Of a stretch of DNA of 64,000 nt, positions 1 through 12,745 are shown one piece after another. This DNA is from Rhizophagus clarus (taxonomy: Eukaryota > Glomeromycota > Glomeromycetes > Glomerales > Glomeraceae), in the NCBI GenBank assembly GCA_015698045.1, contig BLAL01000054.1, forward strand, positions 930,001 to 994,000, written 5' to 3'. Below the pieces are notes generated by a model. The model saw only the letters and a list, made by a program, of their open reading frames with translations. It made no database searches and had not been told where the DNA came from. A program made the position numbers and the translations under genes. Every line of letters starts with the position of its first letter. The stretch's first letter is position 1.

Positions 1-1
1 C

Positions 2-685
2 TTTATCACAACAGTTGTAAATAAATCTTTTTTAACTGCTGTACAACTATTTTTTATTAAATTTATTATGGGACCTCTATCAGCTTTAGCATTAACAATT
101 GAATTACCATCCGATGAACTTCTTGATAGGAAATCCGTATCAAAAAAGAGAAGACTTGTTAGTTTTAAAATGTGGAAAATGATTTTTGGACAAGCAATTT
201 TTCAAATCGGTATTGTTTTATCTTTATTAATTATGGGGCCTACTATATTCAATCTTTCAAATTCTAAAGAAGATAAAGAAATATTAAATACATTGGTTTT
301 TAATACTATTGTATTTTTACAAATATTTAATATAATCAATTGTCGGAATACTAATGATAATTTAAATGTTTTTGAAAATATATTTAAATCTAGTAATTAT
401 ATTTTTATTATGATTCAAATAATTTTAATAACTGGACAATTTTTTATAATTGAACATGGTAATAAAACATTTGGTACAACTAATTTAAAATGGTATCAAT
501 GGTTAATTACTATATTAATTGGATTTCTTTCTTTACTTGTTGGGTTTATTATTCGATTTAATACTTGTGTACCTGAAAGTATCTTTGATGAAGATTATAG
601 AGCTATGATCACTCCAACTTTAAGAGGTAGAAGAAAGAGAAAAAAATTTCATGAATTTTTAAGACGATCAAGAAAAATATATTGA
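2..685 (+). CDS. Plasma-membrane Ca2+-transporting P-type ATPase, C-terminal part (truncated by window edge)
   Basis: The open frame runs in from the left edge (codons from base 2) to the stop at 683-685, about 227 residues. It starts inside the last third of a P2B-type Ca2+ pump: the stretch translating as LTAVQLFFIKFIMGPLSALAL matches the family pattern around TM5-TM6 (usual form LTAVQLLWVNLIMDTLAALAL). Four more hydrophobic segments follow, then a basic tail (RGRRKRKKF) that is short for a regulatory domain. Known for the family: ATP-driven Ca2+ export or vacuolar uptake. Odd: the highly conserved Asp of the NLIMDT-like motif is replaced (IMGP), so the copy may have altered ion binding or be decaying, although the frame is open to the end. 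A broken paralogue lies directly downstream. The catalytic half is outside the window. Confidence 0.8.
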   Translation, partial: FITTVVNKSFLTAVQLFFIKFIMGPLSALALTIELPSDELLDRKSVSKKRRLVSFKMWKMIFGQAIFQIGIVLSLLIMGPTIFNLSNSKEDKEILNTLVFNTIVFLQIFNIINCRNTNDNLNVFENIFKSSNYIFIMIQIILITGQFFIIEHGNKTFGTTNLKWYQWLITILIGFLSLLVGFIIRFNTCVPESIFDEDYRAMITPTLRGRRKRKKFHEFLRRSRKIY

Positions 686-1559
686 ATCTTAAAATCTTGG
701 CATAAATCAGCCAATTTTTATAATTTGGATTTGGGATTTGACACTTGAATTTGAAATTTGAAATTTGAAATTTGAAATTTGAAATTTGGAATTTGGAATT
801 TGAAATTTAGAATTTGGAATTTGGAATTTATTAATAATTTGTGATTTAGAATTTAAAAAATTAATTTTATGCTAAATAATAAAGGCATCAATAATGAATA
901 ATAAGTCTATCATTTTTTTTTTTTTTTTTTTTTTTTTAATCGATTAATCGGTCATTTATAAATTAATCGATTCTACTTTGGTTAATCGCAAAAATGCTAT
1001 GTTGCGACCAGACTTAATTGAATCGATCAGATCTAAAAAAAAAAATTAAATTTTATCCGTCGATCTTTTCTTTTTTTTAATCCTTTTCAAAAAAAAAAAA
1101 ATAAAATAAAATTATTTCGATTTTTTTATTATATTTATTTCATACATATAATATTTATTTAGGAATAAGGATCTTGAGTAAGTCTCTTTTCTTAAAAAAA
1201 AGTTACTTTTAGAAACGTTATTAACGTTTCTTCTGATTTTTTTTTTTTCTTGGATCGGGAATTTCGGATTGGAAGGTTAAATTTTGAAAGCTTTTTTTTT
1301 AACTTGCTTTTAGAAACTTATTACCGTTTTTTTTTATATCTTGTAGGGAACTTTTTCATTCATTGGTGTGGGCCAATAAAGATTGTCGTACCGAATACTG
1401 ATCTGACAATCTAACAAATCGATTATAAATCCGGATTACGAGGATTACGGATTAACCGTTTCGAATATCTATAATCAATGTAGAAAAACGGCCAAACCTA
1501 TTTTGGACTTTAAAATGGACTATAAAATCATGTACTTTATGTAATATTTTTTTGTGGTG
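686..1559. other. Intergenic AT-rich stretch with a short AATTTG-type repeat
   Basis: No gene is supported. Bases 730-830 hold a run of imperfect copies of a 7-10 bp word (gaaatttg, gaatttg), and 907-937 is a poly-T run. A stretch from about 1360 may be the start of the decayed ATPase copy that becomes recognisable near 1600, but I could not align it. Confidence 0.5.
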
Positions 1560-1589
1560 TTTGAACTAAACCAGAGGTTACTACTTAAC

Positions 1590-2440
1590 AATTTAGTCTT
1601 GTTGGTATTCAAGAATTATTGCGGTCTGGTGTAAAAGAATCGGTATTTTTATAATAATGATTGCAAGTGATAACCAAGAAACAGCCTTATAAGACTGGCA
1701 TTTCTATAAAAAGCGGATTATTAATAAATGAACCAGACTTTCGTGAAAAATCTGATTTTGAACTATATGATATTGTGCCAAGATTACCAGTACAATGCTT
1801 ACCCGTTCTTCTCCATCTGATAAAGATCGTATTGTAAAATGGTTGAAAAAATGACGAAATCGGCTGATTGCTATAACTGATACTGAAATAGTTAAAGAAG
1901 CTTTTTCAATTAATTAATGGATGATAATTTCAATTCTGTTGTTAAAGCTTTTAAAATGGATAAAGCTATTAGAGCAAATGTCCGAGAATTTTACAATTCC
2001 AACTTTTTTATCAATATTGTATATTATTCTTTATCACACAATTACAAATAAATCGTTAATAATTGCTATACAACTATTTTGTATTAAAATTTATTATAAA
2101 CATCTATCAGCTTTAGCAATTATCAACTGAATTATCAATTAATAAACTTCTTTCATATCAAAAAAAAAAAAAAAAAAAAGACTTGTTGATTATAAAATGT
2201 GAAAAAAAAATCAAATTTTCAAATTGCTATTACTTTATCTTTATTAATTGTAATTTCTATTAAATTCTATTACTGTTCTATTATATTTAAAATCTTTTAA
2301 ATACCAAAGAAAATATAAAAGTATTAAAAGTATTAAAATATATTGATTTTTAATATTTTACATTTTTGATAATATTTAACATAATCAATTGTTATAATAC
2401 TAATAATCATTTATTAAACATATTTTTTTCAATTTTAATA
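1590..2440 (+). pseudogene. Decayed tandem copy of the P-type Ca2+-ATPase
   Basis: Conserved pump segments appear in order but in shifting frames with stops. IQELLRSGVKESV (about 1608-1646) corresponds to the family's IEDPLREGVKEAV region. TRSSPSDKDRIVKWLKK (about 1802-1852) matches the P-domain ARSSP..K..LV motif. MDDNFNSVVKAFKM (1918-1959) matches the ILMDDNF.SIVKA motif before TM5. From 2030 to 2230 the DNA repeats the TM5-TM6 part of the upstream gene: compare 'ctttatcacacaattacaaataaatc' split around 2031-2056 with bases 1-27, and 'tatcagctttagca' at 2105 with base 77. The hinge with its phosphorylation Asp is not visible. It is a broken duplicate, older than the intact neighbour is diverged. 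Confidence 0.75.
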
Positions 2441-4503
2441 TATTTATTTTTTTATATAGTATTAACTAAGTAAATAAATAAATAAAAATAAATAAATAAA
2501 AATATAATATTTTCAAATTCATAATAAATTCATAATAGATTCTGTAAAATCCTATTTTTTAATTAATAATATAAAAATTAATTTATTTCCATTATAAAAT
2601 TATATACCAGTATTTTTGAATTTTAAATATTAAATTACTATAATTTTATTGAATAAAACTTATTTTTTTTTATATATATATTAAATTCATCATATTTTGA
2701 ATTAAACCATTTAAATAGCAGGTTTATTATAGTAGTAACTGTAATTAGTATATAAAATGATTTTTATAATAAAGAAATTTACAAATTTAATAAAAACAAA
2801 ATATATTTGCTAATTTCTTTATATAATAAACTAGTATTTTCCGTTTTTATATTTAGCTTAAATATATAAAAATTTATCCAAGTTTTCTAGAAAGGAAACT
2901 TTTATGTACAAACATCAGAAATTCCGGGCAGAATTATGCTTATTCACATGACTCATATTTAAAACACCTACAAAAGAAAAATAGTAAAGCAAAAAAGTCA
3001 AATAGAAGAAAAATAAAATCATGAAGAAAATGAATAGTTCTGAGCATACATGTAATGTGACACGAGAAAAATTCACAACTTTGACTTCTTATCCAAAAGA
3101 AAAAATTTATTTTTTAAATTTTTGTCTGCCACATTCGACATGTCTTCTCAAAGCCAATCTTGCTACTGCCTCATATACTTCCACAACCTCCATCGGTTCT
3201 TTTCACATTCTTACAATTAATTTAGGTTGAGCTTCTTTAAAATTAGCGCTTTTGTCTATTAGATAAACAATCCATACATTTTGCCTTCGTGGATTAATAT
3301 TAGTTCTATTTCTCTGATTTCGATGCATGCCCTCATAATTATTTATGAGCACTCAATTGGTAAATTGAACTTATAATTTGCAATAGTTTTCTTGTCCGAA
3401 TTAAGACAAATTGGAATTGTTTATGGAGTCATAATAGTTGGTTGTTTCGTTCATTTTTAAAATGATCAAAGTCGAGAAAGATGTTGGCGGTTTATTTATT
3501 ATTTTATTTATTTCCTTTTTTTTTTTTAAAAAAAAAAAAAAGCTGAGATGATGATAATGTCCTTTTTACAAGAATTTTGGTTAAAAATTTGTTTCCAATA
3601 ATAAAAACATCCGAGATTAGAATAAAGTGCACGAACTAACGGATTAACGTGTTACAATTTTTATGGGAAAATTTTTATTTTAAATATAAGTAATATATTC
3701 TTGTTTTTGAAGAAAATTTTCTCATCAAAAATGAGCAATAAAAACATTTCGTATTACTTGATAATTTTTAGTACCAAATTTGATTATCAGTTAAATGTTT
3801 TAAGATGGTCGAAGAGAAATTGAAAGCTATCAATTATGAGATGTGTTTTCTCACTCAATTCTTGTATATTCAATCTTTCATGAAACTTTTGTTTTCTATC
3901 AAAATTAATTGTAAGTATTTACAATATTTGAGTGATTCAGGTCTAAATGGTGTTCCTATAGCTCTGATTGGAAGGCGAAAAAATCCTAGATTTTTTAAAA
4001 ATGAGCCGTTCAATTTTCTTTTTTTTTTGTGATAGGAACTTTTTTAAAAAAGTCGAGCTGTTACATAAAAAAACTAATTATTTGAAATATTCTTGCAGGG
4101 TCTAGGAAAATAGTAAATGTTTTATTTAATTATTCATAATTTTAATATATCTTTTAGTACAAATTTGTAAAAGAATATCCATTTCGTTGTTTAAGAATTC
4201 TTTGTTTCGGAGTTTAAAGTGTTTCATGATGGGATGTCCGATAGTTAAATCAGTAACCAATTATATAGCATCCTCCTCTAGGGTGCATAGATGCGTTTCT
4301 TATAATATGGAAAGACAAAAAAGTAGTTAGGATAAAAACTTCACAATATTGTTAAAAAATGACCGCTTTCTTTATGTGAAATATAAAGACGTCCTCTGAC
4401 GTATATAATATATTAAATTATGTTTTTTTTTTAATAAATAATTTTACAAAACAATTCTAAAATAAGTACAACGAATCTATATAAAAAAGAAATTATAAAT
4501 AGT
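2441..4503. other. Intergenic region, no supported gene
   Basis: AT-rich sequence with short unrelated open frames (3021-3230 and 3805-4032) that lack recognisable motifs or clear splice partners. A poly-T run directly followed by a poly-A run lies near 3519-3541. I cannot assign function to anything here. Confidence 0.5.
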
Positions 4504-7500
4504 TCAAGTTCTTTGTTCAGTTCTCATAATTTCAAGAGCTTTTGCTGCATTTGTTTCATTTTTCATCTGCATCATATAGATAATTTTAGCAGATTCACCT
4601 AAATTAATTTTAAAAGTAATACTAGATTTATTTACTTTTGCAACACCAGTTTCACAAACAAAAGCATCGACTAACTTAGATTTCTGTTTATCGGACTCTA
4701 TAATTATCCTTTTACGATGAGAAGGAACTTCCAACAATAATTTCATATTTCCCCAACCTAAATTTGTCCAAACTCCATGATCATTTTGTAAAAATAATTT
4801 CACTTTTGATTCCATAACTCCTGTCAATGTTTGTTCAATCTCCTTGAATGGTTGTTGATTGTTTTTTAATGATGATGATCGTGATATAAATCCGACTTGT
4901 GGAACTCCTAACTCGTTATTGTTATTGTTATTTCCATAATTTTTCATTTGTAGAAAATTTGAAAATAATCTATCCGTATCGCTCACATTTGTTAATGTCA
5001 GTTTATAATACTCAATATTATTTCCCGTTTCACAGGATATGCTTAGCGAATTTAAAGAATCTCTATGTAATGTGGTTGAAAAAAGTATCCATGAATTAAG
5101 AACCATACGTCCGCTTGATTCTAATAACACTACCCAACATGGCTTATTTGAACTTGTCATCTTTATTTCTACAATACATTTTTCTTTTTTGGTAATAGGA
5201 ACCCAATCACCTAGAACCCAGCAGCTTACCTCGCATGGAGGTGTTTGTTGAATCGTTTCCGTAAATGATGCAATACTAGAAACTGAATCCAAGGATTCAA
5301 TCGAATTAGATCGTTCTTGAATCTGTTCTGGAATTCCTCTTCTTTGTGAAGAAATAGGTGGACTTGCATTTCTTATTTGTGAAGGAATAGACGGACTTGC
5401 ATTTCTTACTTGTGAAGGAATAGGTGGACTTGCATTTCTTATTTGTTCTGGAGAACGTGTACGCAATAATGGTGGATTATTTGAAAGTGGGCTCGATGGA
5501 AGTCCCACTTTCATTTGTCCAGTTGTCGGTGATCTTGGTGACTTTGGTGGTGGTGACTTTGTCGGTGATCTTGGTGACCTTGGTGGTGAAAGTGCTCGTC
5601 CTGTGCCCGTATTTGGAGAACTGAGGAAAGTGGGTGATACATTTGTATTAATTTTAGATCTTGCAATTGCTATAAAATTAAACCAAAATTAAGTTAATAA
5701 TTTTTTTTTAAAAAAAAAAAAAGAAAAAAAAAAGGACAATATAAAATTTTTTTAATACGTGCCATCTTTCGCAAAATCGATCGATTTATTAACTTCTCTT
5801 AGCCATATATCCTTTGTACTTTTATTATCTGCAACAAGCACCATAGATTCTTTTTCTAAAACCACTAAATTCATCAACTCTGTAATAATGATAAAGGTTA
5901 ATTAAAAGTTCTTTCGGGAATTATGAAAAAATATCAATTCAACTGACCTTCTTTGTTATCATGCATATCATTAAGTATTAAATGTCTTCCACTTAATGGT
6001 GGATATAGAAGCCAAAAATCCTTCATATGATTTGATTTTTTCTCCTCCGGTGTTAATCGTTGACAGATTAACAACAGATCAGTAAATAAAATTAAATGAG
6101 CATTTATATGAGCTCTATGTTTATCGGACCCTTCTCCATCAGGAAGTATAACTATAAAATCGTCATTAAGTATTATCTCTCTTTTAAATGGAAGATGAGG
6201 AGGTAAAAGTTGAATATTTAATGTCTAAATAAATAATTAAAAAATGAAATCAATAATTCAAATTATTTAATATTTAAGAATTCCGAAAAAAATGTATTAA
6301 GGTTCGAACCTTTGGTTGTTTTGTGAATAAATCCATAACTCTTGAAGTATCAATTTGATTTTCAATCTCTGACAAAGTCAATTTAATGTTAGTACTTTGA
6401 TTTTTTATATCGGGGACGGTAATATTACTTCCTTGTGTATCAGGTGAAATAAAAGTGTGCAACACAGGTTGTGGAACCGGCAAGGAAATAATATCCTCAT
6501 CTAAATTATTCATCTCTCTTGCCTTCCTTTCTAATTCAAGGATATTGACATTTACAGCAGTCTTTGGATTTGACATCTCAGGAATGATAATATTATCTCC
6601 TTGTGAATTAGGAGGTGAAATAAACGTGTGCATCACAGGTTGTGGAACTGGAAAGGAATCACTTTCAACTCGTTTATTTGATTCCTTTGATCGTTTATTT
6701 GACTCCTTTGCTTTCTTTTCTAATTCGATTAGATAATCAATACGTTCATTCGCAGCTGCCAAAATATTATAGTCAGAACGCCCAGGTTCTGAACTTTTAA
6801 GGATACGCTAAATTAATTAAAAAAATTATTCCATTAGTTTTTCAAAGTCATAAATAAATCATTTATTATGATTTGATAAATTAAAAAAAATCAAAACATA
6901 CCATATAAAATTTTTTATAATAATGAATTCTCTTGAGAGGTACATCAAAGAGGAAATCCAGGGTCACCGGTTTATTCTTTTGTGCAGAAATAGACTACGA
7001 AAAGACAAAAAAATTTCATTTAGAAATTAAGTTTCAAATATATTTATTAATTAAGAAATAATAATTACATTCAAAGTTTGTTGTAAAATTAAATTATTAT
7101 CAACTTCGGGCCATAAATTAACACCCCGTATATAATTCTGACAATATGTAGCATATGGTCTTTCCATTTCCTCAATCTATGAAATAATAATAATAATAAT
7201 AACAATTAGATTAACAATGAAATGATAATGGTAATAACCAATAAAATAAAATAAAAGAGCACATTATTTGACTCACCCATGATATTAAAGTATTACCAAG
7301 CTCTTTTGCTGATAAAAGATCAGTCCCAATTTGCTTTAGTTTCTAAATAAATTAAATGGATCAGTCAAAAATATTGAACGAATAAGCAACATCTATCAAT
7401 GGTATACGTACCAAACAAAAATTGTTATTATATTGATAAATTTCACCAAGGATGTTAAGCATAGTTTCTAATTCTTGTGGTGGAGGATTATTACGATCCC

Positions 7501-7775
7501 AACTTCTTGAAACTTGCTGTAGGTCAAAGAAATATATATATATATTGCAAGACGATTATAATAATTAATATAAATTAAAAGATTAGATATAAAATTACTT
7601 GAAGCAAGCATTGTAAATCATCTAAGTATTCCTCTTCTGTTTCAATAAGATCAGTTATCGGACCATTTTTTGGCTTATTATTATATGGTAAATAATTTGT
7701 CTTTTGTGAAGACATTATCGGCGAAAGAGAAGGCGAAATAGGAGAAGGCGGAGATTTAGATGCTCCAAGAGAAGT
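4504..7775 (-). CDS. Rho guanine-nucleotide exchange factor (DH-PH) with C-terminal PH-like domains; 5' end unresolved
   Basis: Exons read on the minus strand: 7775-7599, 7516-7412, 7342-7277, 7176-7069, 6994-6902, 6807-6310, 6224-5948, 5879-5759, 5659-4504; phases agree throughout, giving at least 866 residues. The DH (RhoGEF) domain starts at PITDLIETEEEYLDDLQ, continues with IEEMERPYATYCQNYIRG and LDFLFDVPLKRIHYYKKF, the family's conserved helices. A long polar insertion (exon 6807-6310) precedes a PH domain (AHLILFTDLLLICQRL, DFWLLYPPLSGRHL, closing helix with IWLREV). The last exon has Pro/Ser-rich repeats (PPIPSQVRNAS-like) and two beta-rich modules, one with WTNLGWGNMKLLLE resembling RanBD/EVH1-type PH folds. 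Role by family: activates a Rho/Cdc42 GTPase in polarity. The upstream coding start was not found; exon-like pieces at 8300-8700 do not join cleanly in frame. Confidence 0.82.
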
Positions 7776-9299
7776 CTAAATCAAGGGATAAAAAAAACTT
7801 GAATTGATTTTGTATGTATTTGTTAGATAAACGTTAAATAACATACATTAATAAAAATAAGACATGCAAAATTAAAGATTTATACAGATGAAAAGGAAAG
7901 AATTTTGAAAAAAATATATAAAGAAGGAAGAAAACAAAAGTTCAATAATAAATTAGAGTTTGAGAAAGAAAATTTGTTTTATGAGTATGGTTCAACAGGT
8001 CAAATTTAATACAATTTTTTTGTGCGACAGTTATCCTACAATGTATTATAAGTGCATAAATTGTTATACCCGAAAAGATGATGATCATTTATTTAAGTTT
8101 TCAAAAAAGGAAAAGTAAGAAATGATCGGGAATATACTTTTATAGATTTTATTAAAAAAGTTTCGATTTTTGTATAATAACTTGATATACATAATATAGT
8201 AGTTTGATTGTCGGCATTCCCATCACTTGGTCAACCATTAAAAAAGAAAAAAAAAAAATTCAAAAGAAAAAAAAAAATTTTTTTTTCCAAATCATATCAA
8301 GAGGAATTATTTGTTCTACGTATTTGTAATAATTTCATGCATGAAAGAAGACGTTGTATTATGACAATTTTGTTTATACCGGATTTTCTTGTTCCTAATA
8401 CAGTAGTAGTACATATAGTGCATAAAATGTAATATAAATAAATTACTAAAGTTGGGCGATAATCGATCAATCTTTCGCGCATTTATACTACTTATTGAAG
8501 CCTCATTAAATATCAACTAAAAATAAAAAAAAAAAAAATTAAAAAATATACCATAAATCAAAGCCGAAAAGAAATTTTGAGTAAGAGTCTCCGAAACATT
8601 TAATAATTCATTAATTCCCCCGCGGTCTAATTCGGAATACTGTATGTAAGTAAGATTTGGTACGAGTTGATTAACATAAATGAATAAATTGTGCAACATT
8701 AATTAGTCAATTATAATTTGTTATGTTTAAACACGTTTTAAACATCTTTAAAACGTTATAAACTTTATCTGCTATGCATTTAAAATACGTTTTAAATTTA
8801 AGTAAAATAAAGATGATTTGCTCGTGAGCAATCTAGTTAAAATGATAATAGGTTTGAGTTTCAAACTACTTGAATTGAATTTTTATAATTATGTAATTTT
8901 AGGAAAGAATGAAATCTAAATTTTAATCATAAAATAATTAATCGAATAGCCCTATTATGCTAGGAAATATTACTACGTTAGTAAGGATAATCCATTTGAT
9001 TATGAATAGTAGTAAATAATTTTTTTTATTATCAACATCTGTGATTACAATGGCTTATAATCAGCTTGACAAATCTTGCTTGCTTTTTCTTTGGTTTAAA
9101 TAAAAATGTACCAAGCAATTCTGAACTGAATAATTACAGTATTTCAAAAATTAAAGAAAAATTATAAGTTTTTTTTTTTTTTTTAATTCAAAGGTCATGT
9201 AATTATAAGTATTAATAAAAACTAAATATAAATTTAAAATATATTATTATTATAATAATAATCAATAAAAAATTAATAAATTACTGACAGGCCAAAATC
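7776..9299. other. Region with exon-like fragments but no assembled gene
   Basis: A 45-codon plus-strand frame at 7981-8118 contains two Cys pairs (KCINCYTRKDDDHLFKF) and may be a fragment. A minus-strand exon-like piece near 8660-8550 (ELDRGGINELLNVSETL) ends in a plausible donor, but joining it to the next acceptor gives a stop. One of these may be the missing 5' end of the RhoGEF or an unrelated relic. The rest is AT-rich. Bases 9352-9425 hold short tandem copies of tttgcttag(g/a)-type words. Confidence 0.35.
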
Positions 9300-9539
9300 T
9301 GAAAAATCCTGATAAGTACAAGTCCTGACAGGTCATTATTAGAGTTACTTAGGGTTAGTTTAGGGGGTTTGCTTAGATGTTTGCTTAGGTATTTGCTTAG
9401 ACGTTTGCTTAGTTTGCTTAGAGTTAAGTCTTCAGTAGTAAGGACTCAATATAATTATAACAAAATATGGTATTGCACAATGCGTTGATATATGGTGTTA
9501 CTCACAGTGTATATAAACGTATAGTTTAACAACATGTAC

Positions 9540-11234
9540 AGTGGGATATCAAAAATCACCAGACAGTCTTTTTTTAGAATTGCATAACCACATTTTCTTA
9601 GCATCCAGTGATCATTAAACAATGAATTAAAGCTTATTAGAATCACCATAATAGGATGCATTGAATGGTGTTATCTGTGTATTTTTAGCATTAATAGGTA
9701 ATTAGTTATTGTCAAATATTTATAAACAGTAAAATAGGAATATCTTTTTATCCTCTAATGCTAAAAACATAAAAATAACACCATTCGATTTGTCTTGTTA
9801 TGGCGAATCTAACAAGATATGCCTCATCATTCTATGATTAATGGACAATAAAACGTCTTGATACTTTTATTTTTCATTATTGGAAAAATTTTCAAAAATC
9901 ATGATTTTAAAATAAATTTAAATGGAGTTTAAATGTCACCTAGTGATCATACAAAGATGATCAAAAGCTCATTAGATTCATCTCATTAAGACGCATTGAA
10001 TGGTGGTATTTTTAGATTTCTAACATTAATAGATAGCTAATTATGATTAATATTCACTAAATTAAAAAGTAGTGATAACTTTTATCTATTAATGCTAGAA
10101 ATATAAAATACTGCCATTTAATGTGTCTCATTATGATAAATATACTGAGCTTTTTTTATTTTTATATTACCACCAGATGAAAAAATGCCATGATGTTTCT
10201 ACATGTTAATATTAAAAAAGTGTAATTTTAAAATGAAATTTAAATAAGGTTAAAATGTTACCCAGTAATTATACAAAGATTATCAAAGGCTCATTAGATT
10301 CGACTTATTTATATGCATCAAATGGTAGTATTTATATATTTCTAGCATCAATAGATAAAATATTATCACCACTTTTTAATTTAAAGAATACTAAACATAA
10401 TTAGTTATCTATTAATACTAGAAATATATAAATACCGCCATTCAGTGCATCTCAATGAGATGAATCTAATGAGCTTTGATTAACTTTGTGTAATCACTGG
10501 ATGACATTTAAACTCCATTTAAAATTTATTTTAAAATTATATTTTTTTAACAATTTTTTTAATATTAACATGTAGAAACATCAAGGCGTTTTCTTATCTG
10601 GTGGTAATATAAAAATAAAAAAAGCTCATTATATTTATCATAATGAGACACATTAAATAGTAATATTTTACATCTCTAGCATCAATAGATAAAACGTTAT
10701 TACTACTTTTTAAGTTAGAGAATATTGATCATAATTATCTATCTATTAATGCTAAAAATATATAAATACTACCATTAAATGCATCTCAATGAGATGAATC
10801 TAATGAGCTTTGATCATCTTTGTATGATCACTAGGTGACATTTAAACTCCATTTAAATTTATTTTAAAATCATGATTTTTGAAAATTTTTCCAATAATGA
10901 AAAATAAAAGTATCAAGGTATTTCATTGCCTATTAATCATAGAATGATGAGGCATATCTTATTAGATTTGTCATAACAAGACAAATCAAATGGTGTTATT
11001 TTTATGTTTTTAGCATTAGTGAATGAAAAGTTATTCCTATTTAACTGTTTATAAATATTTGACAATAACTAATTACCTATTAATGCTAGAGATATACAAA
11101 TAACACCATTCAATACGTCTTATTATGGTGATTCTAATAAGCTTTAGTTCATTGTTTAATGATCACTGGATGCTGAGAAAATGTGGTTATGCAATTCTGA
11201 AAAAAGACTATCTGATGATTTTTGATATCCCATT
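9540..11234. repeat. 1.7 kb nested palindrome (foldback-type element)
   Basis: The two halves are reverse complements around a centre near 10387. For example, gatatc at 9545-9550 pairs with gatatc at 11224-11229, and the sequence around the 'catccagtgatcattaaac' at 9602 reappears inverted at 11154-11173. Both arms even translate to the same peptide in opposite directions (SLFNDHWMLRKCGYAILKKD). Inside the large palindrome are five smaller imperfect palindromes of roughly 120-140 bp, centred near 9722, 10065, 10387, 10715 and 11050, each bounded by copies of (g)aatggtg(g)tatt and carrying (agc)attaatagata. No transposase is present. The structure fits a foldback transposable element or palindromic satellite. 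Confidence 0.8.
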
Positions 11235-12745
11235 GTATATTAACACATTAGAGTTGAATAACTTGTATATAATATTATGTGTTGATTTATTCCTGTATAC
11301 AATATTACGCATTTATTAGTAAATATTAATTAATGAGTATTTTGGTGTAAATCCATTCTTAATGAATCTTAATGAAAAATTAAGTTGTTTTCTTTTTTAA
11401 GCAGATCCAATACATTGGAAAATTTTAGCTGGAATCTGAAATCTTTTAGATATTTCTGGATTATTGATTTTAGTGGAACAGAGTAACTAATTTTTTTTTT
11501 AAAAAAAATTTTTTTATAACAAAATATTCACTAATATTTCAATTTTTTTTCTTTTTGTAATTAAGGTATTCAGATATATAAAAATTCAGTAAGCATTATT
11601 TTTTATCTTTAATTCTTTTAGTGAATAATCCTTAAAGTTTTATTCTTTTTTTTCTTCTATAAATAGCTAGTACTTTGGAATATTTAGACGTATGTGAATT
11701 AGTAAGAAAGGTTTTTTGAATAACTCTTTTAATAAAGTGATACAGTTACTAATTACTTCATTTTTTTTTTTTTAATAGAGTAAATTTATTATTCAAAAAA
11801 TAAAGATTATATTATGAAGTTTTTGAATAAGAAAATTTAAAGATTTTTAAAATCTTCTTAAACATAGACATTATTATATTTATTTTTTTTAAAAAATAAT
11901 CTTTTTTAATGAATTTTTTTATTAAATATTTTGTTTATTTCATTTTTAAAACAACTGATTCTTTATTAACTTTGAACATAGATTTCAATAAGAGGTGAAT
12001 ATTCTTAAATTATTTATTTAATTAAATAATTACTAATTTTTCATCTATTTAAAAAACTTTTAAACAGCTCTTCTATTTTTTGGATATGAGAATTTAATAA
12101 GTATGATATTTCTTTTAATTTTTATTACATTTTTTAAAGGATATTAACTAATTCTATTCTTTTAGATAATTTATTTCTCAATTTTTTAAATGTAAAATTC
12201 AGTAAAATATCCTTTAACAAAATGTTTTATATTTCAGAATTTTAGATAAAAATTCCAGATATTTAATATAAAGGTTATAAAAAATTTACATAAAATTATA
12301 AGTATTTTACTATCTTTAAAATTGATTAAATTTGCCAAAAAAAAAAATATTATATTCAAATTATATGTTAATTTGCTAAAATTTAACTTATAATTTTTAT
12401 TATTTACTGATAATTATTTATACTCATTAAAGTTTATTTATTATATAAAATTTTTTTTTAAGTTATAAAATTTTGCATAAAATAAAAAAAAATATTATAG
12501 TAATTATATATATGTAGTAAAAATTTATAATAGATTTAATCATATATTGCAGTAAGGAATAATATTTATATATAGAAAAAGAAAATTTCACATATATATT
12601 AAATTTAACTAATAATTTCCTTTTTATTATTTTACATATTTTAATTTTTATAAACACAATATTATATTTAATATTTATAAAAAAAATTATGTTTTTATAA
12701 TAATATTCTCATATTTTTATTTTTTGTTTGCTAATTTTACTTATA
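11235..12745. other. AT desert, start of a dispersed repeat
   Basis: No gene is visible. From about 12360 the sequence is related to the region starting near 20800 (shared pieces such as aaatttttttttaagt..ata..attttgc), so this is the left part of a diverged dispersed repeat that also carries the MITE and Tc1 insertions that follow. Confidence 0.45.

Noticed and set aside
8297..8699. Exon-like minus-strand pieces (ELDRGGINELLNVSETL; FNEASISSINARK) as the 5' end of the RhoGEF
   Set aside because: The only visible donor/acceptor pair joins them into a stop, and no frame links them to the exon at 7775.
9455..9661. ORF encoding SLFNDHWMLRKCGYA, with a twin at 11125-11319
   Set aside because: The two ORFs are mirror copies created by the palindrome; no start context or family resemblance.
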